From: Negadavirga shengliensis
GTDB lineage: Bacteria; Bacteroidota; Bacteroidia; Cytophagales; Cyclobacteriaceae
Assembly (NCBI RefSeq): GCF_042652345.1
Contig: NZ_JBHSJJ010000021.1
Coordinates: 35,106-99,105 of the forward strand
Length of the DNA: 64,000 nucleotides
Direction of reading: 5' to 3'
Shown here: positions 1 through 8,353 of the stretch, one piece after another
How positions within the stretch are numbered: position 1 is the stretch's first letter
How the letters are laid out: every line of letters begins with the position of its first letter
Notes under the pieces: generated by a model
What the model saw: the letters and a program-made list of their open reading frames with translations, nothing else
What the model was told of the DNA's origin: nothing
Database searches by the model: none
Made by a program: the position numbers and the translations under genes

Positions 1-1
1 C

Positions 2-1627
2 GTAGTCACACAGGGCGTGGTTTGCGCCGATGTGAATAAGGACGGATTTGTCGATATCTTTATTACCACCATCGCAGCCATAGAAGGTGATCAATTCACG
101 GCTTCTGCCAACTTTCTCTTTATCAATACGGGCGCTGGAAAATTCACCAATAAAACGAAAAGTTATGGGTTGGACCAAGTCACTTTTTCAACCGGGGCAG
201 CTTTTGGAGATGTGAACAATGACGGTTTTCCCGATTTGTACGTGAGTAATTTTTTTAACCGGTTCAGTGGCCGATTGGATGACTACCTAGGGGTGATCGC
301 GGAAGGCGACAGGGCTCCGGCGGTTGACTTGTTGTACATCAATAACGGGGGAGGCAGCTTTACAGAATCGGGAGCGCATTACGGCATGACCCATACGGGA
401 TTTGGTTTTGGGGGTGTATTTACAGACTTCGACAATGACGGTGATCTGGATCTGATGGTGATCAATGATTTCGGTTACCAAGCCACTCCCAACCTCCTTT
501 ATAGAAATGAATACCCGGATAATACCTTTACGGATATAAGCAAGAAAATGGGGTTCGACCAGGCAATCAACGCAATGGGGATAGGCATAGGTGACTATAA
601 TTTGGACGGCTGGTTGGATTACTTTATCTCCAATATATCGACAAGCCCTTTTTTGGAAAACCAGGGAAAGAAGGACATGCCTTTTGTCGAGAAAACACGG
701 CAAATAGGAACTTCGCATCCCATTCTTTTTACAGAAGAAGGGCAGGAAGTAGTTGCCATCAGTTGGGGAGCCAACTTTTTTGATTATGACAATGACATGG
801 ATTTGGATCTCTTCGTGGCCAATGGCTGTCTCAATCCCAGCGTTTTACCCAATCCCAACGTTATTTTGGAAAATTTCAACGGTCAATTTGTCCTCAACGG
901 TCCTTCCATGGGATTGTCGGACCCGTCTATTGGTAGGGGATCCGTCACTTTTGATTTTGATAATGACGGTAACCTGGATCTTTTGGTGGTCAATCAGACC
1001 CAGATTCCTCCCGGGGATGAAACATTTGAAAATAGAAGTGTGAGGCTTTATCGGAATGAGGGGTTTGGCAACAACTGGTTGAAGGTAAAATTGTATGGAG
1101 AAATGGCTGATAAAAACGGTATTGGTTCCAGGATAGAAGCATATGTGAATGGAAAGAAATTGATCCGGGAAATTGATGGGGGATCGAGCCACATCTCCCA
1201 GAACAGCACCATCGCTCACTTCGGGCTGGCCCAGGCCGCTGTTGTGGATTCTCTCATAGTACGGTGGATGGGAGGGGGTGAGGAAAAACGGTACGGATTG
1301 GATGCGAACCAACAGCTGGATATATACCAGGAAGCGCTGGTTACCGGTATACCAGAGCATACAGTGGCGGCTAAGGTTACTGTTTTCCCCAACCCTGCAC
1401 AGAACCTGATCAACATACAGGTCGGTCAAATGAATGTTGCCAACGGCGTAGAACTTGAAATTTTTAACGCCATGGGAAAATCAGTGGCCAAAAGCGGGGT
1501 AAATAAGGAAAATGTCACCTATCAGATCATATCCTATGAGCTCCCGGTTCTTTTAGAACCGGGTATTTATCTTCTGAAGATAACAACCGGAACTTCAGTT
1601 GTGTCCATCAAATTCATGAAAGAATAG
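2..1627 (+). CDS. VCBS/FG-GAP repeat protein with ASPIC/UnbV domain and T9SS tail (5' partial)
   Basis: The frame is open to the left edge, so the gene starts outside the window; a GTG at 17 is internal. Comparison with the paralogue at 4819-6564 suggests about 110 N-terminal residues are missing. Repeated D-x-N-x-D-G-x-x-D/L motifs (for example DVNKDGFVD, DFDNDGDLD, DYNLDGWLD) are Ca-binding FG-GAP/VCBS propeller blades. Near the end an ASPIC/UnbV-type segment reads NGIGSRIEAY...REIDGGSSHISQNS...HFGL. The last ~75 residues (VTVFPNPAQN..., ending in a Gly-Ile-Tyr-Leu strand) form a T9SS type A sorting domain, so the protein is probably secreted or cell-surface. It lies 11 bp upstream of a haloperoxidase-like gene, probably in one operon. 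Biochemical role unknown; ASPIC/UnbV proteins are often adhesin- or scaffold-like. Confidence 0.85.
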   Translation, partial: VVTQGVVCADVNKDGFVDIFITTIAAIEGDQFTASANFLFINTGAGKFTNKTKSYGLDQVTFSTGAAFGDVNNDGFPDLYVSNFFNRFSGRLDDYLGVIAEGDRAPAVDLLYINNGGGSFTESGAHYGMTHTGFGFGGVFTDFDNDGDLDLMVINDFGYQATPNLLYRNEYPDNTFTDISKKMGFDQAINAMGIGIGDYNLDGWLDYFISNISTSPFLENQGKKDMPFVEKTRQIGTSHPILFTEEGQEVVAISWGANFFDYDNDMDLDLFVANGCLNPSVLPNPNVILENFNGQFVLNGPSMGLSDPSIGRGSVTFDFDNDGNLDLLVVNQTQIPPGDETFENRSVRLYRNEGFGNNWLKVKLYGEMADKNGIGSRIEAYVNGKKLIREIDGGSSHISQNSTIAHFGLAQAAVVDSLIVRWMGGGEEKRYGLDANQQLDIYQEALVTGIPEHTVAAKVTVFPNPAQNLINIQVGQMNVANGVELEIFNAMGKSVAKSGVNKENVTYQIISYELPVLLEPGIYLLKITTGTSVVSIKFMKE

Positions 1628-1638
1628 CATGCGGTAAA

Positions 1639-3831
1639 ATGTTCAGCAAATCCATACTTGTGGTACTTCTGTTGGTGGCCAGCGAACTGGCCATGGGACA
1701 GCAAACTGCGGCACGCCACTGGAATGAAGCTTTGCTTAAAGCCATCCGAAATGACTTTGCAAGGCCCACCATACATGCCCGCAACCTCTTTCACATCGCT
1801 GCCGGGGTCTACGATGCCTGGGCGGTTTACTCCCCTGTCGCGTCCACCTATTTTCTGGGAAACGGGCATGGTGCCTATACCTTTGATTTTGAGGGTGTCG
1901 ATCTGCCGTCTGAGGTGCAGGCGGCCAGAGAAGAGGCCATCAGTTATGTCAGCTACCGTCTTATCAGGTTCAGGTTTAGGAACAGTCCGGGCTGGGAAGA
2001 TACCTATGCCCATATAGACAGCCTGATGGAGGCGTTGGGATATGATGCTGGATATTTGAGTGAAGATTATAAAAACGGCCCTCCTGCCGCCTTGGGCAAC
2101 TATATAGCGGCCCGGATCATTGATTATGGACTCCAGGATGGGGCGAATGAGGGCGGCGTTTTTCAGAACCTGGCGTACGTACCGGTAAACAGTCCCTTGG
2201 TTTTGAGCAAGCCGGGAGACTTTTTTCTGGAAGATCCAAACCATTGGCAGCCTTTGACTTTTGAAACTTTTATCGATCAGTCCGGAAATGAGGTGTCCGC
2301 AGGTACTCCGCCGTTTTTGAGCGCCGAATGGGGTAAAGTCATTCCGTTTGCCTTGAAAGAAGAACAGCTTTCCATTAAAGAAGCTGATGGAAGAGAATGG
2401 TGGGTGTACCATGATCCGGGGGACCCCTGTTACCTGGACGCAGAGGAAGGTGAAGGGACCGGTGATTATCAGTGGAATTTCGGTTTGGTCGTTAACTGGT
2501 CATCCCATCTTGACCCCACGGACGGGGTTTTCTGGGATATTTCTCCCGGGGCTATGGGGAATTTGAACATTGAAAACCTTCCAAATGGTTTTGAAGAATT
2601 GAGGTCCTTTTATAAAAAGCTGGAAGGAGGTGATCCGGGGACGGGGTATACGGTAAATCCCAAATCCCAGCAACCCTATGAACCGCAGGTTGTCCCCAGA
2701 GGTGATTATACACGGGTGCTGGCAGAGTTCTGGGCAGATGGTCCCGATTCGGAAACACCCCCGGGCCATTGGTTTTTCATTTTGAACTATGTAACCGATC
2801 ATCCCTTTTTTGAGAGAAAATTTGAGGGTAAAGGGGAGGAGATGGATCTATTGGAATGGGAGGTGAAAAGCTATTTTGCACTTGGCGGGGCGATGCATGA
2901 CGCAGCGGTCACTGCTTGGGGCATCAAAGGATACTACGACTATGTAAGGCCCATTTCTGCCGTCCGCTTTATGGCAGCTAAAGGACAGTCCACAGATGAA
3001 TCCCTTCCCAACTATCACCTCCACGGCCTGCAATTAGAGAATGGGTACGTGGAATTGGTAAATGAAGACGATCCACTGGCGGGTGCCGATGGAGAAAACG
3101 TGGGCAAAATTAAAGTATTTGCGTGGAGAGGGCATGATTATATCACCACTTCAGCCGACGTAGCCGGTGTGGGGTGGATTTTGGCGGAAAACTGGTGGCC
3201 GTACCAAAGACCCACCTTTGTAACTCCTCCTTTTGCAGGATATATTTCGGGCCATTCCACTTTTTCCAGGGCAGCCGCAAAAGTGCTTACACGCCTTACC
3301 GGCGATGAATATTTTCCAGGGGGCATGGCTGAGTTCGTGGCCAAAAAAAATGAGTTTCTGGTATTTGAAGAAGGCCCGAGCATGGACGTGGTGCTACAAT
3401 GGGCCAGGTATTCCGACGCGTCCGACCAATGCAGTTTATCCAGGATATGGGGCGGTATACACCCTCCGGTAGATGATATTCCCGGCAGGGTGATTGGGGA
3501 GAAGGTAGGGGAGGAAGCTTTTCGGTTGGCAAAGAAATACTTCAAAAACATTGTCCTTGGAATACCAAAGAATGGTGAAACCGGGTCAGTTTCCGTTTTT
3601 CCCAACCCTGTGAAGACAGGGAATCCGCTGAGGATAAGGCTACCCGCTGACCGGCAGCATCTGACCGTCAGTCTCCGGTCCATGAGCGGAGCCTTGATAC
3701 TGGAAGAGAAAGGCTTGGCCACGGAAAACAGGGAGGTAATTTTGGAAACATCCTTATTGCAACCCGGCGTCTATATTGTCTCGATTGAGGATAAGACATC
3801 ATTTATCTCCAAAGTCATATTTGTCAAGTAG
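1639..3831 (+). CDS. Vanadium-dependent haloperoxidase-like (PAP2 superfamily) protein with T9SS tail
   Basis: 730 residues with an N-terminal signal peptide ending near Ala-Met-Gly-Gln. The C-terminal part of the catalytic domain carries the vanadate/phosphate-binding signature of the PAP2/haloperoxidase fold: SGHSTF with H539, then R602 and GGIHPPVDD with H608. The final ~80 residues (VSVFPNPVKTG..., ending QPGVYIVSIED) are a T9SS type A sorting domain, so it is secreted like its upstream neighbour. Known relatives either oxidise halides with peroxide or act as acid phosphatases; sequence alone does not decide. The start is the ATG 11 bp after the upstream stop. A second family member lies at 6543-7931 beside another VCBS/UnbV gene, which makes this pairing a recurring module. 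The family call is firm; the activity is open. Confidence 0.85.
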   Translation: MFSKSILVVLLLVASELAMGQQTAARHWNEALLKAIRNDFARPTIHARNLFHIAAGVYDAWAVYSPVASTYFLGNGHGAYTFDFEGVDLPSEVQAAREEAISYVSYRLIRFRFRNSPGWEDTYAHIDSLMEALGYDAGYLSEDYKNGPPAALGNYIAARIIDYGLQDGANEGGVFQNLAYVPVNSPLVLSKPGDFFLEDPNHWQPLTFETFIDQSGNEVSAGTPPFLSAEWGKVIPFALKEEQLSIKEADGREWWVYHDPGDPCYLDAEEGEGTGDYQWNFGLVVNWSSHLDPTDGVFWDISPGAMGNLNIENLPNGFEELRSFYKKLEGGDPGTGYTVNPKSQQPYEPQVVPRGDYTRVLAEFWADGPDSETPPGHWFFILNYVTDHPFFERKFEGKGEEMDLLEWEVKSYFALGGAMHDAAVTAWGIKGYYDYVRPISAVRFMAAKGQSTDESLPNYHLHGLQLENGYVELVNEDDPLAGADGENVGKIKVFAWRGHDYITTSADVAGVGWILAENWWPYQRPTFVTPPFAGYISGHSTFSRAAAKVLTRLTGDEYFPGGMAEFVAKKNEFLVFEEGPSMDVVLQWARYSDASDQCSLSRIWGGIHPPVDDIPGRVIGEKVGEEAFRLAKKYFKNIVLGIPKNGETGSVSVFPNPVKTGNPLRIRLPADRQHLTVSLRSMSGALILEEKGLATENREVILETSLLQPGVYIVSIEDKTSFISKVIFVK

Positions 3832-3860
3832 CGTTTAAATATTTCTTTAAAACCTTCGTG

Positions 3861-3970
3861 CCGAAACCCTATAAAACCCGCCTATGGGATTCCCGGATTT
3901 CCATCCTTGGGTACGTCATCTTGCCGCTGTTTAAAATTTCTAAAATTATCGTCAAGTTCAGGTTTAAAAT
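3861..3970 (+). repeat. Diverged intergenic element, copy A
   Basis: Shares ordered blocks with 8204-8327 on the same strand: CCTATAA, then GATTTCC-A/G-TCC, GGGTAC, GTTTAAA and AGGTTT, with similar spacing apart from a short insertion in the other copy. Noncoding in both places. The two copies bracket the segment with the second VCBS/haloperoxidase module. Confidence 0.5.
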
Positions 3971-4003
3971 AACATGAGATCGGAGTAAGAACGTCTAAAA
4001 AAG

Positions 4004-4029
4004 CCGTCTATCGTCACCGTCTATCGTCA
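4004..4029. repeat. Exact 13-bp tandem duplication
   Basis: CCGTCTATCGTCA occurs twice back to back (4004-4016 and 4017-4029) in noncoding sequence. This looks like a slippage duplication; no function is apparent. Confidence 0.7.
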
Positions 4030-4092
4030 CGAGGCTTAACATTTAGAAAATGCACCAATCGGAATGACGGTGTAAACACGTCATCGGTAGGA

Positions 4093-4107
4093 GGGACAGC
4101 CTGTCCC
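4093..4107. other. Perfect 7-bp inverted repeat
   Basis: GGGACAG-C-CTGTCCC. There is no T tract on either side, so it is not a typical terminator. It may be part of a decayed dispersed repeat. Confidence 0.4.
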
Positions 4108-4566
4108 GGTTGTCGGGAACGAAACAGTCTCTAAGATTTACGGTTCCGGCAAGAGATCGCGTCGTCGCGGATAAGGTCTCCGTCAATTAAACCGATAAGT
4201 TGCCGCTCCTCGCGAAGACGGGAAAGTTCGTCATCGGTATCCGCCGCGGCGGAAATGGCTGCTTTCCCCTTCATTTCCCCGGTCAATCATGGGGATGGAA
4301 AAAAATTATGGTTAAAAAAGAATTTTTTTTCCATTATCCCGAATGGATTTTTGAGGCAAAATACAAATTCTGTTCAATGACTTGCATTAATCCGATGGTA
4401 TAAAAAATAAGGTGTTAATTATCTCATTTTCAGATAGTTTTATCGGCATAATCAAAGTTTGAATTTTAATTTTTTTGTTTCATCTTCGTGGGGAATTAAG
4501 GGAGTGGGTGCTGCGGCACCGGTTCCGTTATCATTCATTTTATCAAAAAATCTTTTATTAAGCAGT

Positions 4567-4779
4567 ATGAAAAAAAGTACAAAATTGATTGTAGCCAACC
4601 TGTTTGCGCTGGTTGCTGTTGGTGTAATCCTTGGCGCCACCACTGGGCTGGGAATTGACCTTAAAGGCGGTTCGGAGGCAATCGTTGCCAAGGTTTTATT
4701 GGTATGCCTTCCCCAGGCAGGATTTGTTTACCTGTTATTGAAGTCTCTTCGACTTGAAAATCAAAAAGTACCTGCCTAA
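4567..4779 (+). CDS. Small two-helix membrane protein, function unknown
   Basis: 70 residues from the ATG at 4567. An upstream in-frame start at 4459 would add 36 residues without membrane-protein character, so the MKKSTKLIVAN start is preferred. Two hydrophobic segments (about residues 7-25 and 41-60) flank a polar Asp-Leu-Lys-Gly-Gly stretch, and the tail is charged. It resembles the many small inner-membrane proteins of Bacteroidota without a known role. It is convergent with the VCBS gene ending at 4819, 39 bp away. Not recognised as a named family. Confidence 0.5.
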   Translation: MKKSTKLIVANLFALVAVGVILGATTGLGIDLKGGSEAIVAKVLLVCLPQAGFVYLLLKSLRLENQKVPA

Positions 4780-4818
4780 TGGTATTTTGTTTTTTCCGTG
4801 TTATCTGTCTAACAGCAT

Positions 4819-6564
4819 TTAAGCGCTTCTTTTAAAATAGAGGAATAAAACGAAAAAAAGAGCCATTGCCATGCCGCCTGCAATTATCCAAAAATGTAAG
4901 CTTTTGGCTGGCTCTTCCTGAATTACCAGTTTTTGGTTGGCCCGTTGGTTGAGCAATACCTGTTCGCTGCCGCCCAACCATCTTATCTTGACCGTATCCA
5001 CCTGCGTGGCTGCACCTAGTCCGAAGTGGGCGATCACGGAGTTTTGGGAAAGGTGACTGCTTCCTCCGTCTATTTCCCGGATCATGGTGAGGTTGCCCAT
5101 TGAGACCTCAACACGGGAGCCTATGCCATTGAGATCTGCTTTTACCCCCTTCAACTCCACCTTCAGCCAGTTGCCTGCTGCTGAGTCATTTCTAAACAAT
5201 AAGGTAGGTGAGATTTCAGGCAAGCCGTCATTAACAGGACTTTGATTTACTACCAGAAGGTCCAAGTCCCCGTCATTATCATAATCAAAGACAACGGAAC
5301 CGCGACTTAGTCCCCTGTCTCCAACGCCTTTTTGGGAGGCTTTATTGACATATTGGCCGTCGACTAGGTCAAAATAATAATTGGGCAGGGGAAATACTTC
5401 CGGATTCAGCGCCCCGTTGGCTACAAAAAGTTCCAGATCGGTATCGTGGTCAAAGTCGGCAAAATTTGCCCCCCAGCTGATCGGCAAATTGGGACGCCCT
5501 TCTTCTCTGATCATGTTGATTTTGATTCCCAGTTCCTCGTTTTTGTTTAAAAAAGGCTTTCCCGGCCCTTGGTTGACCATAAAGGGATTGGCCCTGATGT
5601 TGGTGAAATAATAATCCAGATAACCGTCGTTGTTATAATCCCCCACGGCTACGCCCATGCCATTGATAGGTAAATCCATATCCAGAGAATCCCCTATCTC
5701 CTGAAGGCGCGCTTTTGGATATTGATTATCCAACAACTGATTCGGGGTTGATTTGTATCCGAAGTCATGATTGACAAGGATGTCCAGATCTCCGTCGTTG
5801 TCATAATCGGTCAACACGCCACCAAAACCGAAACCTTTAAAATCCAGCCCATAGCTTGTATACCGGTCTTCAAATGATTTTCCTTTGTTGTTGATCAGCA
5901 ATAGCCCTTCCGCCATTTGATTGGAGCCGACGATGATGGCATCGTTCATGATATGTAGTTTGCCATCAAACATTTTAAAATAATTTCCCACAAAAATATC
6001 AGGAAAGCCGTCTTGGTTCACATCCCCAAACATGGCCCCGGTGCTGAAAGTCAGGTGTTTGTCGAGCCCATATTCGGCAGTGGCGTCGCGAAATGTGCCG
6101 TCGCCATTGTTGATATACAGTAAGTTGGCGGCCCGTGGGATGGGGTCTTTGCTGTCTTTTAATTTGATTGTCGTTACAAACAGGTCCCGCCATCCATCCC
6201 TGTTTACGTCTGCGGATATGGCCCCTTGGGTAACGTATTTTTCTTTCGTCCTTAAACCGGATTTATCATAGACGTTTTCGAAAGTCCCATCGCCTTTGTT
6301 CATATAAAGTTGGTCATCTTCTATACCGCCGGTGATAAAGACATCCTCCCATCCGTCATTGTTATAATCGAAGACCACCGCGCCCCCTCCGAATGTGCCC
6401 TCAAAAACTTCAAAAATATGATTGATCCCTGCCTGCTCGGTCACATCCACAAAAGCGGTCTGGGCATGTAGCCCGCCCCCGAAAACCAAAGTAGAAGCGA
6501 CAAGTAAACATAGTCTGAAAAACAGCTTATGGTTAAATCCGTTCAGTCTGTCTGCATGTTCCAT
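4819..6564 (-). CDS. VCBS/FG-GAP repeat protein with ASPIC/UnbV domain and C-terminal membrane anchor
   Basis: 581 residues with an N-terminal signal peptide ending at GGGLHAQ, followed by FG-GAP/VCBS blades (DYNNDGWED, DVNRDGWRD, DVNQDGFPD, DYDNDGDLD and others) and the ASPIC/UnbV segment (NGIGSRVEV, REIDGGSSHLSQNS, HFGLGA). It closely parallels the first gene of the window. Instead of a T9SS tail it ends in a hydrophobic helix (residues about 555-577) followed by a short basic FKRSA end, suggesting a membrane anchor. The ATG at 6564 overlaps the upstream haloperoxidase-like gene by 22 bp, so the two are probably translationally coupled. Role unknown; the pairing suggests a partner or scaffold. 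Confidence 0.83.
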   Translation of the reverse strand: MEHADRLNGFNHKLFFRLCLLVASTLVFGGGLHAQTAFVDVTEQAGINHIFEVFEGTFGGGAVVFDYNNDGWEDVFITGGIEDDQLYMNKGDGTFENVYDKSGLRTKEKYVTQGAISADVNRDGWRDLFVTTIKLKDSKDPIPRAANLLYINNGDGTFRDATAEYGLDKHLTFSTGAMFGDVNQDGFPDIFVGNYFKMFDGKLHIMNDAIIVGSNQMAEGLLLINNKGKSFEDRYTSYGLDFKGFGFGGVLTDYDNDGDLDILVNHDFGYKSTPNQLLDNQYPKARLQEIGDSLDMDLPINGMGVAVGDYNNDGYLDYYFTNIRANPFMVNQGPGKPFLNKNEELGIKINMIREEGRPNLPISWGANFADFDHDTDLELFVANGALNPEVFPLPNYYFDLVDGQYVNKASQKGVGDRGLSRGSVVFDYDNDGDLDLLVVNQSPVNDGLPEISPTLLFRNDSAAGNWLKVELKGVKADLNGIGSRVEVSMGNLTMIREIDGGSSHLSQNSVIAHFGLGAATQVDTVKIRWLGGSEQVLLNQRANQKLVIQEEPAKSLHFWIIAGGMAMALFFVLFLYFKRSA

Positions 6565-7931
6565 TTAAGGTCGTTTATATGATTCCCGACTTTCATGCCT
6601 TCTTTAAGTCCCACCGCGTTGTCATAACGGGAATGTATGCCTCCCAGAAAACGCGAATAGGCGGTTTCTTCCGCTACCTCCCAAAATGAGGTGAAACGCC
6701 GCACTTTATATTCCACATTCCTTAATTTATCCCTTTTTCTTCCGGCGTGTGTATCATCCGTAAAGTGTATCTCTTCGCCAAAAAGATCCGCCAAGGCAGT
6801 AGCCACCGCGGCAGCCTGGGTGGCATGACCTGAAGGAAAGGCAGGGAAAGGCGGATCCGGCCAAAAAGGTTCCCATTCGTCATCGATGTTCTCAAAGACA
6901 TAGGTTGAGGGTCTTTCCGTAAAATAATGATACTTCATTTTCCAGCACACAATGAAAGCATCGGCCACGGAAAGCCCTGCCCTGGCATAGGCTTCCGCCG
7001 CGGTAATCAGATCCGGCTTTTTTTCCTTCAATACGATACTCACCAAGTTATAGGAATGACCGGGAGGGGTGAATGTATCACCCGGATCATCGTTCCACCA
7101 CATGGCAATCTCTTTTTGTTCCTGCGTCAGCTTTAAATTGCTTTCATATACGGCATGGAACTCCCGGTAATATTCAGAGTTTGTGTCGGAGTCGTAGGAA
7201 AGGAACGCCGGAATTTTCCAATCCGAGTTGGCTTTCAGGAAAGTCCTGTTTTCGCCCCATTGGGGGTGGAGGGGTAATCGGCTTATCGTTTGTGCAAAAA
7301 AAGGCGGTCTCCAGTAACCTCTTCCGGATTTTTGTGTCATGCCGGCATCGAAATTTTTCAAATAGCCCCTGTGCCCCCCGTCACTTTTGGACCATTCGAA
7401 AATTTGGGCAGCTATTCTTCTGCCGAACGTTATAGAACGTGTCACCACTTCGTTGTCAGGTTCCCTTTTCGAAAGGATTACTTCCATACTTTTTTCAAGG
7501 GAATCGATTTTCATTTTGTTTTCGTCGGAAGTCTGTTGGTAAATGTTTTTGATGATATAGGCTTGGGCGGCATTTAATGAGAGTGTCCAGTCATATAGCT
7601 CCCCTTTATTGGGTTCTGGGAGCGGCAGCATTTGGTTCAGCTGACCGGCGATTGAAAGTTTGTTTTCATATCCCTTTACGACGGACTCATACATGGTAAG
7701 GCCAAAATACCCAAAAGCGCGGCTGGCGAAGGTAGGCGAATTGGCGGGGGTGGTTTGGGTGATATACAAAGCCATATCGGCCCATAATAGGGGCAATTCA
7801 AATTCGGCGAGTTCGGGAGTTTCAGGTTCGTCCAGCGGCATTTTACGCTCATCGTACCGGCATCCCCATACCGCTGCCAGCATCCATAATGCCATTAAGG
7901 AAGGATAAACCGGAGTATTTTTAAGGGACAT
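6543..7931 (-). CDS. Vanadium-dependent haloperoxidase-like (PAP2 superfamily) lipoprotein
   Basis: 462 residues. The N-terminus has a hydrophobic stretch followed by LAAVWGC, a lipobox, so it is probably a lipoprotein. The PAP2/haloperoxidase signature is FPSGHATQ (H369), then SRFLGGIHSRYD (H433). Upstream Arg/Lys-rich segments fit the remaining vanadate/phosphate ligands. It overlaps the next gene by 22 bp. It is shorter than the 730-residue paralogue at 1639-3831 and lacks the T9SS tail. Gene order relative to its VCBS partner is reversed compared with the first module. Haloperoxidase versus phosphatase activity cannot be told from sequence. Confidence 0.83.
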   Translation of the reverse strand: MSLKNTPVYPSLMALWMLAAVWGCRYDERKMPLDEPETPELAEFELPLLWADMALYITQTTPANSPTFASRAFGYFGLTMYESVVKGYENKLSIAGQLNQMLPLPEPNKGELYDWTLSLNAAQAYIIKNIYQQTSDENKMKIDSLEKSMEVILSKREPDNEVVTRSITFGRRIAAQIFEWSKSDGGHRGYLKNFDAGMTQKSGRGYWRPPFFAQTISRLPLHPQWGENRTFLKANSDWKIPAFLSYDSDTNSEYYREFHAVYESNLKLTQEQKEIAMWWNDDPGDTFTPPGHSYNLVSIVLKEKKPDLITAAEAYARAGLSVADAFIVCWKMKYHYFTERPSTYVFENIDDEWEPFWPDPPFPAFPSGHATQAAAVATALADLFGEEIHFTDDTHAGRKRDKLRNVEYKVRRFTSFWEVAEETAYSRFLGGIHSRYDNAVGLKEGMKVGNHINDLKWNMQTD

Positions 7932-8353
7932 TTCCGAAGTTTTGAATCATTCAGATTGGCTGATATTGTTTTTATCTGTCAAAAGAGAACCCGATAATGT
8001 AACTTAATGGAGGATATCTTCTCTTTTAAATCGGGAAGTACCGATGAAGCAAACCCATTATGGTAAAAATAACAAAATTTTAATACAGCCTGTAACCGGC
8101 GGCTGGTTTTCTTTATTTGCCGAATGGTCTAGGGACGTGTTTTCTGATGATTCCGGTTGGGGATTTTGTCATGGTTTTTGCTTGGCTCCCCGCAAAAAAC
8201 CACGCCAAAATCCTATAACATTCCTCCACAGGGTCCGGGGATTTCCGTCCCCGGGTACAGTAGTTCCACCCGCTATGCGGGTTTTATGCCGTTTAAATTT
8301 TTGATAATTTAGCGCTGAACCCAGGTTTCCACGTTTGAAAATAGCGGGCGGGC
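7932..8353. other. Intergenic region with element copy B, no gene seen
   Basis: About 420 bases. The part next to 7931 is the leader of the minus-strand haloperoxidase-like gene. The rest holds copy B of the intergenic element (8204-8327), including a CCCGC-TAT-GCGGG hairpin at 8269-8281. A plus-strand frame (8044-8304) has no recognisable content. Confidence 0.55.
8204..8327 (+). repeat. Diverged intergenic element, copy B
   Basis: Matches 3861-3970 in ordered blocks (CCTATAA, GATTTCCGTCC, GGGTAC, GCCGTTTAAA, CAGGTTT). It carries an extra ~15-base segment with a perfect CCCGC/GCGGG hairpin that copy A lacks. Same orientation as copy A. Confidence 0.5.

Larger units (their letters stand above)
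3832..4566. other. Long intergenic region with repeats, no gene seen
   Basis: About 735 bases without a convincing gene. It holds a diverged copy of an intergenic element (3861-3970), an exact 13-bp tandem duplication (4004-4029) and a 7-bp-stem hairpin (4093-4107). Reading frames here lack domain content, and the base composition alternates between GC-rich patches (4080-4290) and AT-rich stretches (4300-4500). The AT-rich part just before 4567 probably holds the promoter of the small membrane protein gene. Confidence 0.6.

Noticed and set aside
845..1429. Long minus-strand frame of 194 codons
   Set aside because: Lies fully inside the VCBS/UnbV gene with Pro/Ile/His-rich shadow composition and no domain.
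4459..4566. Extended N-terminus of the small membrane protein
   Set aside because: The added 36 residues are not membrane-like or signal-like; the ATG at 4567 gives a sensible start.
8044..8304. Plus-strand frame of 86 codons
   Set aside because: Overlaps the repeat element and has no recognisable content.
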